Notes under the pieces: generated by a model
What the model was told of the DNA's origin: nothing
Seen by the model: only the letters and a program-made list of their open reading frames with translations
The model's database searches: none
Translations under genes and position numbers: made by a program
Part shown: piece after piece, positions 16,577 through 24,803 of the stretch
How the letters are laid out: each line of letters opens with the position of its first letter
Numbering within the stretch: position 1 is the first letter of the stretch
Source of the DNA: Paenibacillus sp. SC116
Lineage (GTDB): Bacteria; Bacillota; Bacilli; Paenibacillales; Paenibacillaceae
Reading direction: 5' to 3'
DNA: 64,000 bases
NCBI RefSeq assembly: GCF_024733555.1
Contig: NZ_JANIOF010000006.1
Coordinates: 186,001 to 250,000 of the forward strand

Positions 16577-17434
16577 TTACCTCCCTTTATCTTTACGGTA
16601 CTTGCGTACCATGCGATACGATTGCTCTAGCATCGGAATGTGATCGTCGAATGCTTCACTGACCATGGCTGCGAACAACGTGTCAATCACGTGCAGCTGA
16701 GCGATTCGAGAAGCCATATCTCCTCTGCGCATTCCTTCTTCTAATGAAGAGGCGAATAAGTTAATATCAGCCAGCTCTGCTAATCGGCTGGAGCCAACCT
16801 TGGAAAGAGATATCGTTGTAGCGCCGCGCTCTTTCGCGCATTGCAGCGCTTCAATCGTCTCAGGTGTTTCCCCTGAATAGGAAATAGCGACGACGACATC
16901 TTCCTCTGTCAAATTGGCCGCTGATGTAATTTGCATATGAGGATCCTGGAATGCAGTAGCTCGTTTGCCAATCCTAATCAGCTTCTGATAGAAATCAAGC
17001 GCTACGATACCTGAGGTAGCAACTCCATATAAATCAATTTGGCGTGCTCCATTCAATGCAGCTACTGCCCGTGTCAAGGACGGTATATCCAAGAGGCGAG
17101 TGGTATCTGCGATAGAACGGAGATGATTGGCCTCGATTGCCTTGACGATGTCCGCTAGCGGATTGCCTGCAATAATATCTTGGTATGTTAGCGGAGATGT
17201 CTGTTGGGCAAGATCGGCAGCAAGCTTCGTCTTGAAGTCAGGAAATCCACGGAAATGGAACGACTTGCAAAAGCGCGTCACGGTAGCTGCTGAGGTGCCA
17301 GACTGTTCTGCCAATTCTGTTATTCCCATATTGATTACATTGCTCGGGAACTGCAGAATGTACGCAGCCAGTTTACTTTCTTGTTGATGGAACTGATCAT
17401 GTCGCTGCTCTATAGCATGTAGAATACTAGACAA
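16577..17434 (-). CDS. RpiR/MurR-family transcriptional regulator of the nag operon
   Basis: About 285 residues: an N-terminal RpiR helix-turn-helix (MGITELAEQSGTSAATVTRF followed by the C-K-S-F motif) and a C-terminal SIS domain (about 120-250, with DLYGVATSGIVALDF and AISYSGETPE) that binds phosphosugars. It probably senses GlcNAc-6-P, GlcN-6-P or MurNAc-6-P and controls nagBA, in place of the GntR-type NagR of Bacillus. Start choice: TTG 17434 lies 8 nt after AAAGG and gives the family-like SSILHAIEQRH; the frame continues to another TTG at 17443 directly abutting the AAAGG. Two palindromes upstream are likely binding sites. Confidence 0.88.
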   Translation of the reverse strand: MSSILHAIEQRHDQFHQQESKLAAYILQFPSNVINMGITELAEQSGTSAATVTRFCKSFHFRGFPDFKTKLAADLAQQTSPLTYQDIIAGNPLADIVKAIEANHLRSIADTTRLLDIPSLTRAVAALNGARQIDLYGVATSGIVALDFYQKLIRIGKRATAFQDPHMQITSAANLTEEDVVVAISYSGETPETIEALQCAKERGATTISLSKVGSSRLAELADINLFASSLEEGMRRGDMASRIAQLHVIDTLFAAMVSEAFDDHIPMLEQSYRMVRKYRKDKGR

Positions 17435-17462
17435 AGCTATCAACCTTTACAATATTGATGTA

Positions 17463-17506
17463 AAAATCATTTTCGTAAATAAGATCGTTGATGTGAAAAT
17501 TATTTT
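17463..17506. promoter_or_regulatory. Pair of AAAATnATTTT palindromes, probable RpiR-type operators
   Basis: AAAATCATTTT (17463-17473) and AAAATTATTTT (17496-17506) are both perfect palindromes around one base, with centres 33 bp apart (about three helical turns) and similar GATGT flanks. They sit just upstream of the rpiR-nagB-nagA operon, where an autoregulating RpiR protein would bind. Confidence 0.6.
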
Positions 17507-17789
17507 AATGAGTATACCCCTAGCATATAAGACATTCCCCCCAGTTGCAATAGCTCTAAAGAAAGTTCATGGAAATACCAATTCTCTGATAAAAATGATG
17601 CACAAAAGCTTAAAGCTCCAACAAAATATTCCTAACTAAAGTGGTGCATGTATGTTAGATTGTCCCTCTTGCATGCAAATCAAAATCAAAATCCTCTGAA
17701 TATATAAGTGGGCTGTTTAAATAAATAGGAGGGCTGTTCATAAAGTGTTCGCATGATGCGTGTACGTTCCAATTTTAAAAAGTAAAGGG

Positions 17790-17916
17790 CTCTAAATGAC
17801 TCTAAAGGGCTTTAAATGAGATGACTCTGTAGCCGACTCTGTAGCCATACTAAGGGACTCTAAAGCCCCTACTAAAGGACCCAGGGGACTCTAAAAGATC
17901 TCTAGTGATCACTAGT
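17790..17916. repeat. Degenerate CTCTAAA repeat block with tandem 12-mers and a palindrome
   Basis: GACTCTAAA-like units occur at 17790, 17798, 17855 and 17887. Two exact tandem copies of GACTCTGTAGCC lie at 17823-17834 and 17835-17846. The block ends in the 14-bp palindrome CTAGTGATCACTAG (17902-17915). No ORF, promoter or RNA structure explains it. It lies inside the long gene-free stretch 17444-18240. Confidence 0.7.
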
Positions 17917-18010
17917 GGGCCCTCACAAGCGATTTTGAAGTGGAGGGAGTGATTGTTTTCTCATAAGAATGAGATTTGTAATGGGGGGCTTGGCTAACTG
18001 TTTAAACTAG

Positions 18011-18186
18011 TGACAAATGTGCATTTATTTAGTCTGCAGTAGAGCTTATCAGGGGAAATTTCCGCAAATGTGCAGTTATTTATGCATCATAATCTCCTAC
18101 AGCGCATTTTCGATGAAAATAACTGCACATTTGTCCTTATTTGTATCTAATCGCAGATTTCTAAATAAAATAACTGCATTTTTGTC
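18011..18186. repeat. Four copies of a ~20-bp repeat (ACAAATGTGCAGTTATTT-like), two per orientation
   Basis: Copies in forward sense are at 18011-18030 and 18063-18084, and in reverse sense at 18117-18136 and 18168-18186 (AAATAACTGCA..TTTGTC). The same motif recurs at 22359-22538. Opposed copies could fold into large hairpins on a transcript. The block lies just beyond the 3' end of the AraC gene; no coding frame here is convincing. Confidence 0.75.
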
Positions 18187-18240
18187 TGCTTCATCATTAT
18201 TTCCTCTATTTGAAGAACAACTCCTAGCTACCCTTAACGC

Positions 18241-19083
18241 TTATCTTCCTAGCGTTCGTTGTTCACGGTATTGGCTAGGGGACAAGCCAAGTCGCTTTTT
18301 AAATGTGCGATGAAAATACGTATAGCTCTGGAAACCGCACATCTCTGCGATTTGTTCCAAAGACATATAGCCATGCAGTATCCGTTCACATGCCATATTC
18401 AAGCGGCACTCTATTGCGTAATCCATAATCGACTGGCCTGTTGCTCCCTTAAATAGATGGGAGGCGCGAGATTCACTAAGTTGAACATAGTCTGCAACGT
18501 CTTTAATCGTGAACGGATCAGCGGCTGATTGTTCAATATATTGCTTCATTTTGAGCACAGTCCGCGGCAAGTCATGTGCTGCGTTACCTTCAGGCCCCGC
18601 TAACGTTCGTTCCATGTAGCGAAACAATACATATGTTAAATGCTCAACGATATCGTTCATGTTCGTAGGGTCCAGTCGATGCTCCATCATTATCTCTCGC
18701 CATATGGCTAACATTCGATCTTCCAAATCAATCTCAACGAGCGGTTCGCGAACGTGCTCTGCCCACCATTGCTTTACCATAGGGCCATTAATAATTAAGT
18801 AGTAGTCAAGACTGTGTACTTTGGTTAGCGGGATCAGTAGTTTGGGATCGGTGTAGCCAATTTTCAAGTTATAATATTCCCCGGGTTTAAGCAGCAAAAG
18901 GCTTCCGGGCTTAATTGGCTTATCTGTTCCGTCTATGGTTGTATGACCGCTGCCTTCTAGCTGCAGTCGAATTAAGTAGTGTTTCATTTCCGGGATAATT
19001 AGATTATGTGCTTTGGAATGACGGGCATGTCCAGAAAATAAAACATCGATGGGTTGTGTTGTCGTCGCCGGTTGTTGTTCCAT
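18241..19083 (-). CDS. AraC-family transcriptional regulator
   Basis: 280 residues. The N-terminal half is a cupin-like sugar-sensing domain (HYLIRLQLEGSG, PGSLLLLKPGEYYNL); the C-terminal 100 residues hold two helix-turn-helix motifs, with TIKDVADYVQLSESRASHLF in the first and MSLEQIAEMCGFQSYTYFHR, then TFKKRLGLSPSQYR, in the second, the classic AraC signature. It is transcribed away from the ThuA/Gfo/isomerase cluster and is its likely activator, responding to an unknown sugar. The 286-bp divergent region contains a cre-like site. Its ATG lies at 19083; a weak purine stretch serves as the ribosome binding site. Confidence 0.9.
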   Translation of the reverse strand: MEQQPATTTQPIDVLFSGHARHSKAHNLIIPEMKHYLIRLQLEGSGHTTIDGTDKPIKPGSLLLLKPGEYYNLKIGYTDPKLLIPLTKVHSLDYYLIINGPMVKQWWAEHVREPLVEIDLEDRMLAIWREIMMEHRLDPTNMNDIVEHLTYVLFRYMERTLAGPEGNAAHDLPRTVLKMKQYIEQSAADPFTIKDVADYVQLSESRASHLFKGATGQSIMDYAIECRLNMACERILHGYMSLEQIAEMCGFQSYTYFHRTFKKRLGLSPSQYREQRTLGR

Positions 19084-19219
19084 ACCACTGCCTCATTTCA
19101 TTCGTAGTTGTATACAGCATTCACCTTAATTATTAGTATACGCAGCAGAATTGTTCATGTATAGACTATATCCTTCATTCTCAGTTAGAGATGGATGTGG
19201 CACAATGAAACCATCAGTA

Positions 19220-19233
19220 AGAAAGCGCTTTAC
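19220..19233. promoter_or_regulatory. cre-like site (candidate CcpA operator)
   Basis: AGAAAGCGCTTTAC matches the palindromic cre core TGAAAGCGCTTTCA at 11 of 14 positions, including the whole central GAAAGCGCTTT. It lies between the AraC gene and the sugar cluster, where catabolite repression would make sense. Confidence 0.5.
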
Positions 19234-19369
19234 TTTCATATTTTTAGCATCGCTTTTTTACCGAGTACAGAACTAATTTACTATTTTACATGATTGAATT
19301 TGAATCATTACAGGATGTTTTAAACGGCGTTTTAAAAAATATGTTCCAAAGACGATGAGGTGGATTAGC

Positions 19370-20128
19370 ATGCAAATTGGCTTGCAGCTGTATACCGTTC
19401 GGGAAGAGGCAGCACGTGACTTCACTGGCACGCTCGCTCGAGTGGCTGAGATGGGGTATGGAGGCGTTGAGTTAGCTGGTTATGGCGATCTGAAGCCGGA
19501 GCAGCTGGCATCAGTGCTTAAGAATAATGGTTTGCAGGTAGCTGGGAGTCATGTCGGCTTAGAACAGCTGCACAAACATTTAGATGAACATATTGAAATG
19601 AGCTTAGCTGTTGGCAATCGTTATTTGATCTGCCCGTGGTTGGATAAAGCGCAATACGAAACGATGGATGCGTTGAAACATACAGCATCTATATTGGAGC
19701 AAGCAGCGGATCAGGCTGGTAAGCACGGTCTTCAAATTGTATATCACAATCATGATTTTGAATTTACAACAGCAGTAGCAGGAAAGACTGTGCATGATTG
19801 GATATTTGAGCTTGTGCCATCGTCAAAATTGCTTGCGGAACTAGACGTATGCTGGATTCAGTATGCAGACTTCGAGCCGCTAGATGTGATCGTGCAGCAT
19901 GCGCAACGGCTGCCGCTCATTCATTATAAAGATTTAAAACGTACGCCGGAAGGTCCGCTTACCGTAGAGCTAGGACAAGGCGAGCTGGATCTAGCGGCGA
20001 TTGCTCGTACCGCTGAAGAGATTGGTGTGGAATGGCTTATTGTTGAGCAGGACAATACACAGCGATGTGCAATGGAAAGCTCGGCAGCCAACTTGGCTTG
20101 GATAAAGAATCATCTCCATTTGAGTTAG
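19370..20128 (+). CDS. Sugar phosphate isomerase/epimerase family protein (AP endonuclease 2-like TIM barrel)
   Basis: A TIM-barrel protein of about 252 residues, starting MQIGLQLYTVREEAARDF. Metal-binding positions are suggested by the strand ends in GVELAGY, IVYHNHDFEF, LLAELDVCWI, PLIHYKDL and WLIVEQDN. This is the IolE/xylose-isomerase-like fold used for ketose/aldose or keto-sugar isomerisation and for some deglycosylation steps. ATG 19370 follows GAGGTGG by 6 nt and is preferred over ATG 19355. It is the first gene of a five-gene rightward cluster and sits behind a cre-like site and the divergent AraC gene. Its substrate is not readable from sequence. Confidence 0.85.
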   Translation: MQIGLQLYTVREEAARDFTGTLARVAEMGYGGVELAGYGDLKPEQLASVLKNNGLQVAGSHVGLEQLHKHLDEHIEMSLAVGNRYLICPWLDKAQYETMDALKHTASILEQAADQAGKHGLQIVYHNHDFEFTTAVAGKTVHDWIFELVPSSKLLAELDVCWIQYADFEPLDVIVQHAQRLPLIHYKDLKRTPEGPLTVELGQGELDLAAIARTAEEIGVEWLIVEQDNTQRCAMESSAANLAWIKNHLHLS

Positions 20129-20211
20129 TTAAAGGTCGTTACAAATGTATGGATAATATTATTTCTAAAATGTAAACAGCAGCGGCTGTCCAAATATGAG
20201 GAGGAATCGTT

Positions 20212-21294
20212 ATGTCTAAAATGTATCGAATTGCGATTATTGGTTGTGGCGGTATTGCGAACGGCAAGCATATGCCTTCCTTGGCAAAGCTTAAAAATGT
20301 TGAAATGGTAGCATTTTGTGATATTGAGGAAGAGCGTGCGCAGGAAGCGAAAGAGAAATATGGAACAGCTGATGCGGTAGTAACTACAGACTACAACGAA
20401 CTGCTTGCAGATAAGACGATTGATATCGTTCATGTATGTACACCAAATGATTCCCATGCAGAAATTACAATTGATTTCTTAGAAAACGGCAAGCACGTCA
20501 TGTGTGAGAAACCTATGGCGAAGACAGCAGTAGATGCACGCCGAATGGTTGAGGCAGCTGAGCGTACAGGTATGAAGTTGACGGTGGGTTACAACAATCG
20601 TTTCCGTTCGGACAGCCAGTATTTGAAGAAAGTATGTGAAGCCGGGGATCTTGGCGACATCTACTTCTCCAAAGCGCATGCCATTCGTCGTCGCGCAGTT
20701 CCGACATGGGGCGTATTCCTTGACGAAGAGAAGCAAGGCGGCGGACCTTTGATCGATATCGGCACACATGCGTTGGACTTAACAATGTGGATGATGGACA
20801 ACTACGAGCCAAAGGTTGTGCTTGGATCGTCATTCCATAAGCTTGGCAGCCGTAAAGATGCAGCAAATGCATGGGGACCATGGGACCCAGAAAAGTTCAA
20901 AGTAGAAGATTCTGCTTTCGGTATGATCGTTATGAAAAATGGTGCGACAATTATGTTGGAATCAAGCTGGGCGCTTAATGTTACACAAGTTGGTGAAGCG
21001 ATGTGTACATTGAGCGGTACAGAAGGCGGCGCAGATATGTGGAACGGCCTGACGATTAATGGCGAGAAGCACAGCCGTTTGTATGAGCAGAAGATTGAAA
21101 TGAATAGCGGTGGGGTTGCGTTCTACGACGGTGAAACAGAAAGTGCACCTGATCTTGAAATGCGTCTATGGATCGATGCGATTGAGAACGATAAAGAGCC
21201 GGTTGTTACACCAAAGCAAGCTTGTGTTGTATCTGAAATACTTGAAGCTGTATATGAATCTGCTCGCACAGGCAAAGCGGTATACTTCGAATAA
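20212..21294 (+). CDS. Gfo/Idh/MocA-family NAD(P)-dependent oxidoreductase
   Basis: 360 residues. The N-terminal Rossmann domain has IIGCGGIANG (residues 9-18); the EKP motif with the catalytic Lys is at 99-101 (CEKPMAK), and the C-terminal substrate domain has GGGPLIDIGTHALDL with the conserved Asp and His. Members oxidise or reduce inositols, glucosides (often at C3) and related sugars. AGGAGGAATCGTT precedes the ATG. It lies between two TIM-barrel isomerase genes, which suggests an oxidation-isomerisation pathway. Start and length are normal for the family; the exact sugar is unknown. Confidence 0.9.
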   Translation: MSKMYRIAIIGCGGIANGKHMPSLAKLKNVEMVAFCDIEEERAQEAKEKYGTADAVVTTDYNELLADKTIDIVHVCTPNDSHAEITIDFLENGKHVMCEKPMAKTAVDARRMVEAAERTGMKLTVGYNNRFRSDSQYLKKVCEAGDLGDIYFSKAHAIRRRAVPTWGVFLDEEKQGGGPLIDIGTHALDLTMWMMDNYEPKVVLGSSFHKLGSRKDAANAWGPWDPEKFKVEDSAFGMIVMKNGATIMLESSWALNVTQVGEAMCTLSGTEGGADMWNGLTINGEKHSRLYEQKIEMNSGGVAFYDGETESAPDLEMRLWIDAIENDKEPVVTPKQACVVSEILEAVYESARTGKAVYFE

Positions 21295-21375
21295 TAAAAG
21301 ATTTTGATTATAAACAAAACAGCATTATAGCGAATAAGCAACATATCACGCAGGGAAATCAGGGGAGGAATTGCA

Positions 21376-22344
21376 ATGAAACTGGGCGTATTTACGGTGT
21401 TGTATGGACAGCTTCCATTAGAAGAGGCGTTAGATACCATTGCTGCTAAAGGGGTTGAGGCGGTTGAAATCGGAACAGGAGGCTACCCAGGCAACAAGCA
21501 TGCGAATCCGCATGAGCTGCTAGCGGATCGTGCGAAGTTGGAAGCATTTCGCGAGGCGGTTGCATCCAGAGGCTTGACGATTAGCGCGTTTAGCTGCCAC
21601 GGCAATCCGCTTCATCCGCAAGCACCGATTGCGAAAGCGTTCCATGATGATTTCATGGCAACGATCGACTTGGCTGCAGAGCTTGGTGTGCCTGTAGTAA
21701 ATGGATTCTCTGGCTGCCCTGGCGATCATGAAGGTGCGAAGTATCCGAACTGGCCTGTGGCACCGTGGCCGAATGATTTTCAAGAAATTTTGGACTGGCA
21801 GTGGTCGCAGAAGGTCATTCCCTATTGGAAGGAAGTTGGCCAATATGCAGCTGAGCGCAATGTGAAAATTGGTCTGGAATTGCATGGAGGCTTCTCCGTC
21901 CATACTCCTGCCACTCTTCTCAAACTGCGTGAAGCAGTAGGCGAAGTGATTGGGGCTAACTTGGACCCGAGCCATATGTGGTGGCAAGGTATCGATCCGG
22001 TTCAGGCGATTCGCATTCTAGGTCGTGAAAATGCGCTTCATCATTTCCATGCGAAAGACACAACAATCGATCCTGTAAATGTGCATCGTCATGGTATTAC
22101 GGATATGCAGTCTTACTCTAACATGCTGGACCGTGCATGGCAGTTCCGTACAGTCGGCTATGGACATGATGCGAAGACATGGGCGGATATCATTAGTGCG
22201 CTGAGGTTAGTAGGCTACGATTACGTAATTAGTATTGAGCATGAAGATGGCTTGATGTCGATCGATGAAGGCTTCACAAAGGCCGTTCAAGCTTTGCAGC
22301 CTATTTTGATGAAAGAGCCGTTAGGCGAAATGTGGTGGGTGTAA
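21376..22344 (+). CDS. Sugar phosphate isomerase/epimerase family protein (second copy type)
   Basis: A 322-residue TIM-barrel protein, MKLGVFTVLYGQLPLEEALD. Ligand and metal positions are suggested by VEAVEIGTGGYP, ISAFSCHGNPLHPQ, KIGLELHGGFSVH, GANLDPSHMWWQG, HHFHAKDT and YVISIEHEDG. The Glu-Asp-His-Glu pattern is that of Mn2+-dependent isomerases, and the family is frequently paired with Gfo/Idh/MocA dehydrogenases. It is not a duplicate of the 19370 gene; the two share only the fold. GGGGAGGAATTGCA provides the ribosome binding site. A repeat-bearing gap follows before the ThuA gene, so the transcript may be segmented. Confidence 0.88.
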   Translation: MKLGVFTVLYGQLPLEEALDTIAAKGVEAVEIGTGGYPGNKHANPHELLADRAKLEAFREAVASRGLTISAFSCHGNPLHPQAPIAKAFHDDFMATIDLAAELGVPVVNGFSGCPGDHEGAKYPNWPVAPWPNDFQEILDWQWSQKVIPYWKEVGQYAAERNVKIGLELHGGFSVHTPATLLKLREAVGEVIGANLDPSHMWWQGIDPVQAIRILGRENALHHFHAKDTTIDPVNVHRHGITDMQSYSNMLDRAWQFRTVGYGHDAKTWADIISALRLVGYDYVISIEHEDGLMSIDEGFTKAVQALQPILMKEPLGEMWWV

Positions 22345-22358
22345 GTTTCGAGTCTTTA

Positions 22359-22538
22359 TGGACAAAACTGCAGCTAATTTAAGTAGAAATCATCATTTTG
22401 CGATAAATAAGGACAAAGTTGCTGTTATTTCGTTCAAATATGCATTGAAAAAGGCGAGGCTACGAAAATAAGTGTATTTTTGCGGATATTAGCAACGATG
22501 GGCGCATTTAGACATTAAATAACTGCATAATTGTCGTT
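22359..22538. repeat. Three further copies of the ACAAA-n-TGCAGTTATTT repeat family
   Basis: GGACAAAACTGCAGCTAATTT (from 22360), GGACAAAGTTGCTGTTATTT (from 22411) and, reversed, AAATAACTGCATAATTGTC (ending 22535). They are diverged copies of the motif at 18011-18186 and occupy most of the 256-bp gap between the isomerase and ThuA genes. Confidence 0.65.
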
Positions 22539-22600
22539 AAACGTTAATCTGACGAGGATCTACTATATTTCATAACATAGATAATAGGAGCGGAGCCATC

Positions 22601-23326
22601 ATGACACAACCGATTAAAGTTACGATCTGGAATGAATATCAGCATGAGAAACGCAATCCCAAAGTAGCAGAGATTTATCCGAACGGCATTCATGGTGCAA
22701 TCGGCGATGGACTTGGTTCCTCGTTCGTAGTTCGTCACGCAACTTTGGATATGCCTGAGCATGGATTGACAGAAGAAGTGCTTAATGACACCGATGTTTT
22801 GCTTTGGTGGGGCCATTTGGCACACGGAGATGTGGATGAGGCGATCGTGGAGCGTGTGTACAACCGTGTTCTGCACGGAATGGGACTAATCGTTCTTCAC
22901 TCTGGTCATTTTTCAAAAATATTCAAGAAGCTTATGGGCACATCTTGCGATTTAAAATGGCGTGAAGCAAACGACAAGGAGCGTCTATGGGTTGTCGCTC
23001 CAGGCCACCCGATTGCAGAAGGCATCGGTGAATATATTGAGCTTGAAGCCGAAGAAATGTACGGCGAGCATTTTGATATTCCACAGCCTGATGAACTTGT
23101 ATTCGTCAGCTGGTTCACTGGCGGAGAAGTGTTCCGCAGCGGCTGCACGTATACGCGTGGTCAAGGGAAGATCTTCTACTTCCGTCCAGGTCATGAGACT
23201 TACCCTACGTATCATAACGAACAAATTCAACGTGTCATCCGCAATGCAGTCGAGTGGGCGAAGCCGTCCACTCGCAGCTATCCAGCGTATGGCCATGCAC
23301 AACCGCTAGAGCCGTTGAACGGTTAA
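22601..23326 (+). CDS. ThuA-domain protein (trehalose-utilisation/glycoside metabolism type)
   Basis: 241 residues with the class-I amidotransferase-like ThuA fold: [11 protein letters not shown] at the N-terminus, [16 protein letters not shown], the nucleophile-elbow-like [12 protein letters not shown], and [23 protein letters not shown] at the C-terminus. ThuA proteins act with Gfo/Idh-type ThuB in trehalose or related disaccharide catabolism through 3-keto intermediates, which fits the dehydrogenase genes on both sides. The elbow lacks the catalytic Cys of glutamine amidotransferases, as is usual for this family. GGAG lies close to the ATG. A hairpin follows 14 bp after the stop. Confidence 0.85.
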   Translation: MTQPIKVTIWNEYQHEKRNPKVAEIYPNGIHGAIGDGLGSSFVVRHATLDMPEHGLTEEVLNDTDVLLWWGHLAHGDVDEAIVERVYNRVLHGMGLIVLHSGHFSKIFKKLMGTSCDLKWREANDKERLWVVAPGHPIAEGIGEYIELEAEEMYGEHFDIPQPDELVFVSWFTGGEVFRSGCTYTRGQGKIFYFRPGHETYPTYHNEQIQRVIRNAVEWAKPSTRSYPAYGHAQPLEPLNG

Positions 23327-23340
23327 TAGATAAGCAAGTC

Positions 23341-23371
23341 GATAACCTGCCTTCGATGAGGGCAGGTTATC
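23341..23371 (+). terminator. Intercistronic hairpin, weak terminator or processing site
   Basis: GATAACCTGCC (23341-23351) pairs perfectly with GGCAGGTTATC (23361-23371), 9-nt loop, followed only by ATATTTCTATT. It separates the ThuA gene from the last oxidoreductase and may attenuate rather than end transcription. Confidence 0.6.
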
Positions 23372-23405
23372 ATATTTCTATTCATAGAGATTGGACGTGA
23401 GCAAG

Positions 23406-24467
23406 ATGACAGCAAATATGGAACGCAAGTTGCGTGTAGGTGTAATTTCAACGGGAGGCATTTTCCGCGGTGCTCATATGCCTGCTTTTCTGGAAAATCC
23501 ACATACGGAGATCGTCGCGGTATGCGATACGCATAAGCCTTCCGCTTGTGCCGTAGCGGATGAGATCGGACAAGTCCGCGTGTACACAGAATGGGAAGAG
23601 ATGTTGGAGCAAGAAGAGCTCGACATTATCGATATTTGCTCGCCTAACTATTTGCATGGACCATTGGCGATTGCGGCTTTGGAGCGCGGCCTGCATGTGT
23701 TCTGTGAGAAGCCGGATGCGATTCATGCTGAAGAAGCGCTTCGTATGAAAGAAGCGGCGGAGAAGAGCGGCAAAGTACTTATGGTCATGCGCAATAACCG
23801 TTATCGCTCACGTCCGAAGTTCCTGAAGCAGTGGATTGCGGAAGGCGGTGCAGGTCATCTGTATACAGGCCGCTGTGGATGGATACGACGCAAGGGTATC
23901 CCGGGAAAGGGCGGCTGGTTTACGACGAAAGAGCTTTCTGGTGGCGGACCGCTCATTGATCTTGGTGTTCATATGATTGACTTGTCGATGTGGCTCATGG
24001 GCAATCCGAAGCCGATTGCGGTAACAGGCGCGACATACAGTCACTTTGCTCAAGCGAAGATCGAAGGTGAATCCCGCCATGTTGAAGGGAACACGTATGA
24101 CGTTGAGGACTTGGCTACGGGCTTTATTCGCTTTGATAATGGAGCAACGCTCCAAGTAGAGGTCAGCTGGGCCTCTCATATTGAAGAAGATGATGTATTC
24201 GTGGAAATGCGTGGTACCAAGGGCGGCTTCTCTATGCGCAATGAGACATTCAAGTTGTTTACCGATATCGGTGGACAATCGGTTAATTCAGAACCGCAAA
24301 TTCCGATTGGCGGCTGGGGACATCAAGAAAATGTAAATCATTTTGTTGATGCCGTGCTTGGTTTAGCGGAGCCTGAGTTTACGCCGGATCAAGGCGTAGA
24401 TATGATTCGTATTCTAGATGCGATGTATCAGTCAGCGCGTGAAGGCCGTGAAATTCGGCTGGACTAG
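23406..24467 (+). CDS. Gfo/Idh/MocA-family NAD(P)-dependent oxidoreductase (second)
   Basis: About 353 residues. The Rossmann motif is VISTGGIFRGAHM, the EKP motif lies at 101-103 (CEKPDAI), and GGGPLIDLGVHMIDLSMW carries the catalytic Asp and His. It differs clearly from the 20212 protein, so the cluster has two distinct dehydrogenases. This is compatible with oxidation of one sugar and re-reduction of another during a 3-keto glycoside pathway; that is inference. The start is uncertain: ATG 23406 is used, but TTG 23391, GTG 23397 and ATG 23418 are in frame and none has a strong ribosome binding site. It is the last gene of the cluster, with a terminator about 80 bp after the stop. Confidence 0.87.
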   Translation: MTANMERKLRVGVISTGGIFRGAHMPAFLENPHTEIVAVCDTHKPSACAVADEIGQVRVYTEWEEMLEQEELDIIDICSPNYLHGPLAIAALERGLHVFCEKPDAIHAEEALRMKEAAEKSGKVLMVMRNNRYRSRPKFLKQWIAEGGAGHLYTGRCGWIRRKGIPGKGGWFTTKELSGGGPLIDLGVHMIDLSMWLMGNPKPIAVTGATYSHFAQAKIEGESRHVEGNTYDVEDLATGFIRFDNGATLQVEVSWASHIEEDDVFVEMRGTKGGFSMRNETFKLFTDIGGQSVNSEPQIPIGGWGHQENVNHFVDAVLGLAEPEFTPDQGVDMIRILDAMYQSAREGREIRLD

Positions 24468-24547
24468 GCGATCACAGTAATGTTAAAAGTTGTTTCAGAT
24501 TCGGATAAGCAGAAAGCTAACCATTTGAGAAGTGAGTAGAAAATAGG

Positions 24548-24610
24548 AGACTGTTGCATAACGAGTTGCAAGGATTGGCTGCGACTTGTTCTGGGCAGTC
24601 TTTTCTTTTT
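24548..24610 (+). terminator. Rho-independent terminator after the sugar cluster
   Basis: AGACTG (24548-24553) pairs with CAGTCT (24596-24601); an inner AACGAGTTGC/GCGACTTGTT stem adds support, and TTTTCTTTTT follows. The rest of the 336-bp gap to 24803 shows no further gene. Confidence 0.75.
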
Positions 24611-24803
24611 GGATAGGTGATGAAGATGTGATGTGGAGGTTTTCGGTTGTAAGAGAATCGAGTAAGCACAGTTAACAAATGCTTCCCTAACAGGTACAAT
24701 AGTGGAATAGCATGATGGGCATACAGTGAAACTATGCGTGTCGCACGTATGATTCATATGCCGCTTACATGTCTATGGTTGTATTTTATTGAGGTGAATG
24801 AAT

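Noticed and set aside
17444-18240. CRISPR array in the repeat-rich gap
   Set aside because: Repeats are short, degenerate and irregularly spaced, and no cas gene lies nearby.
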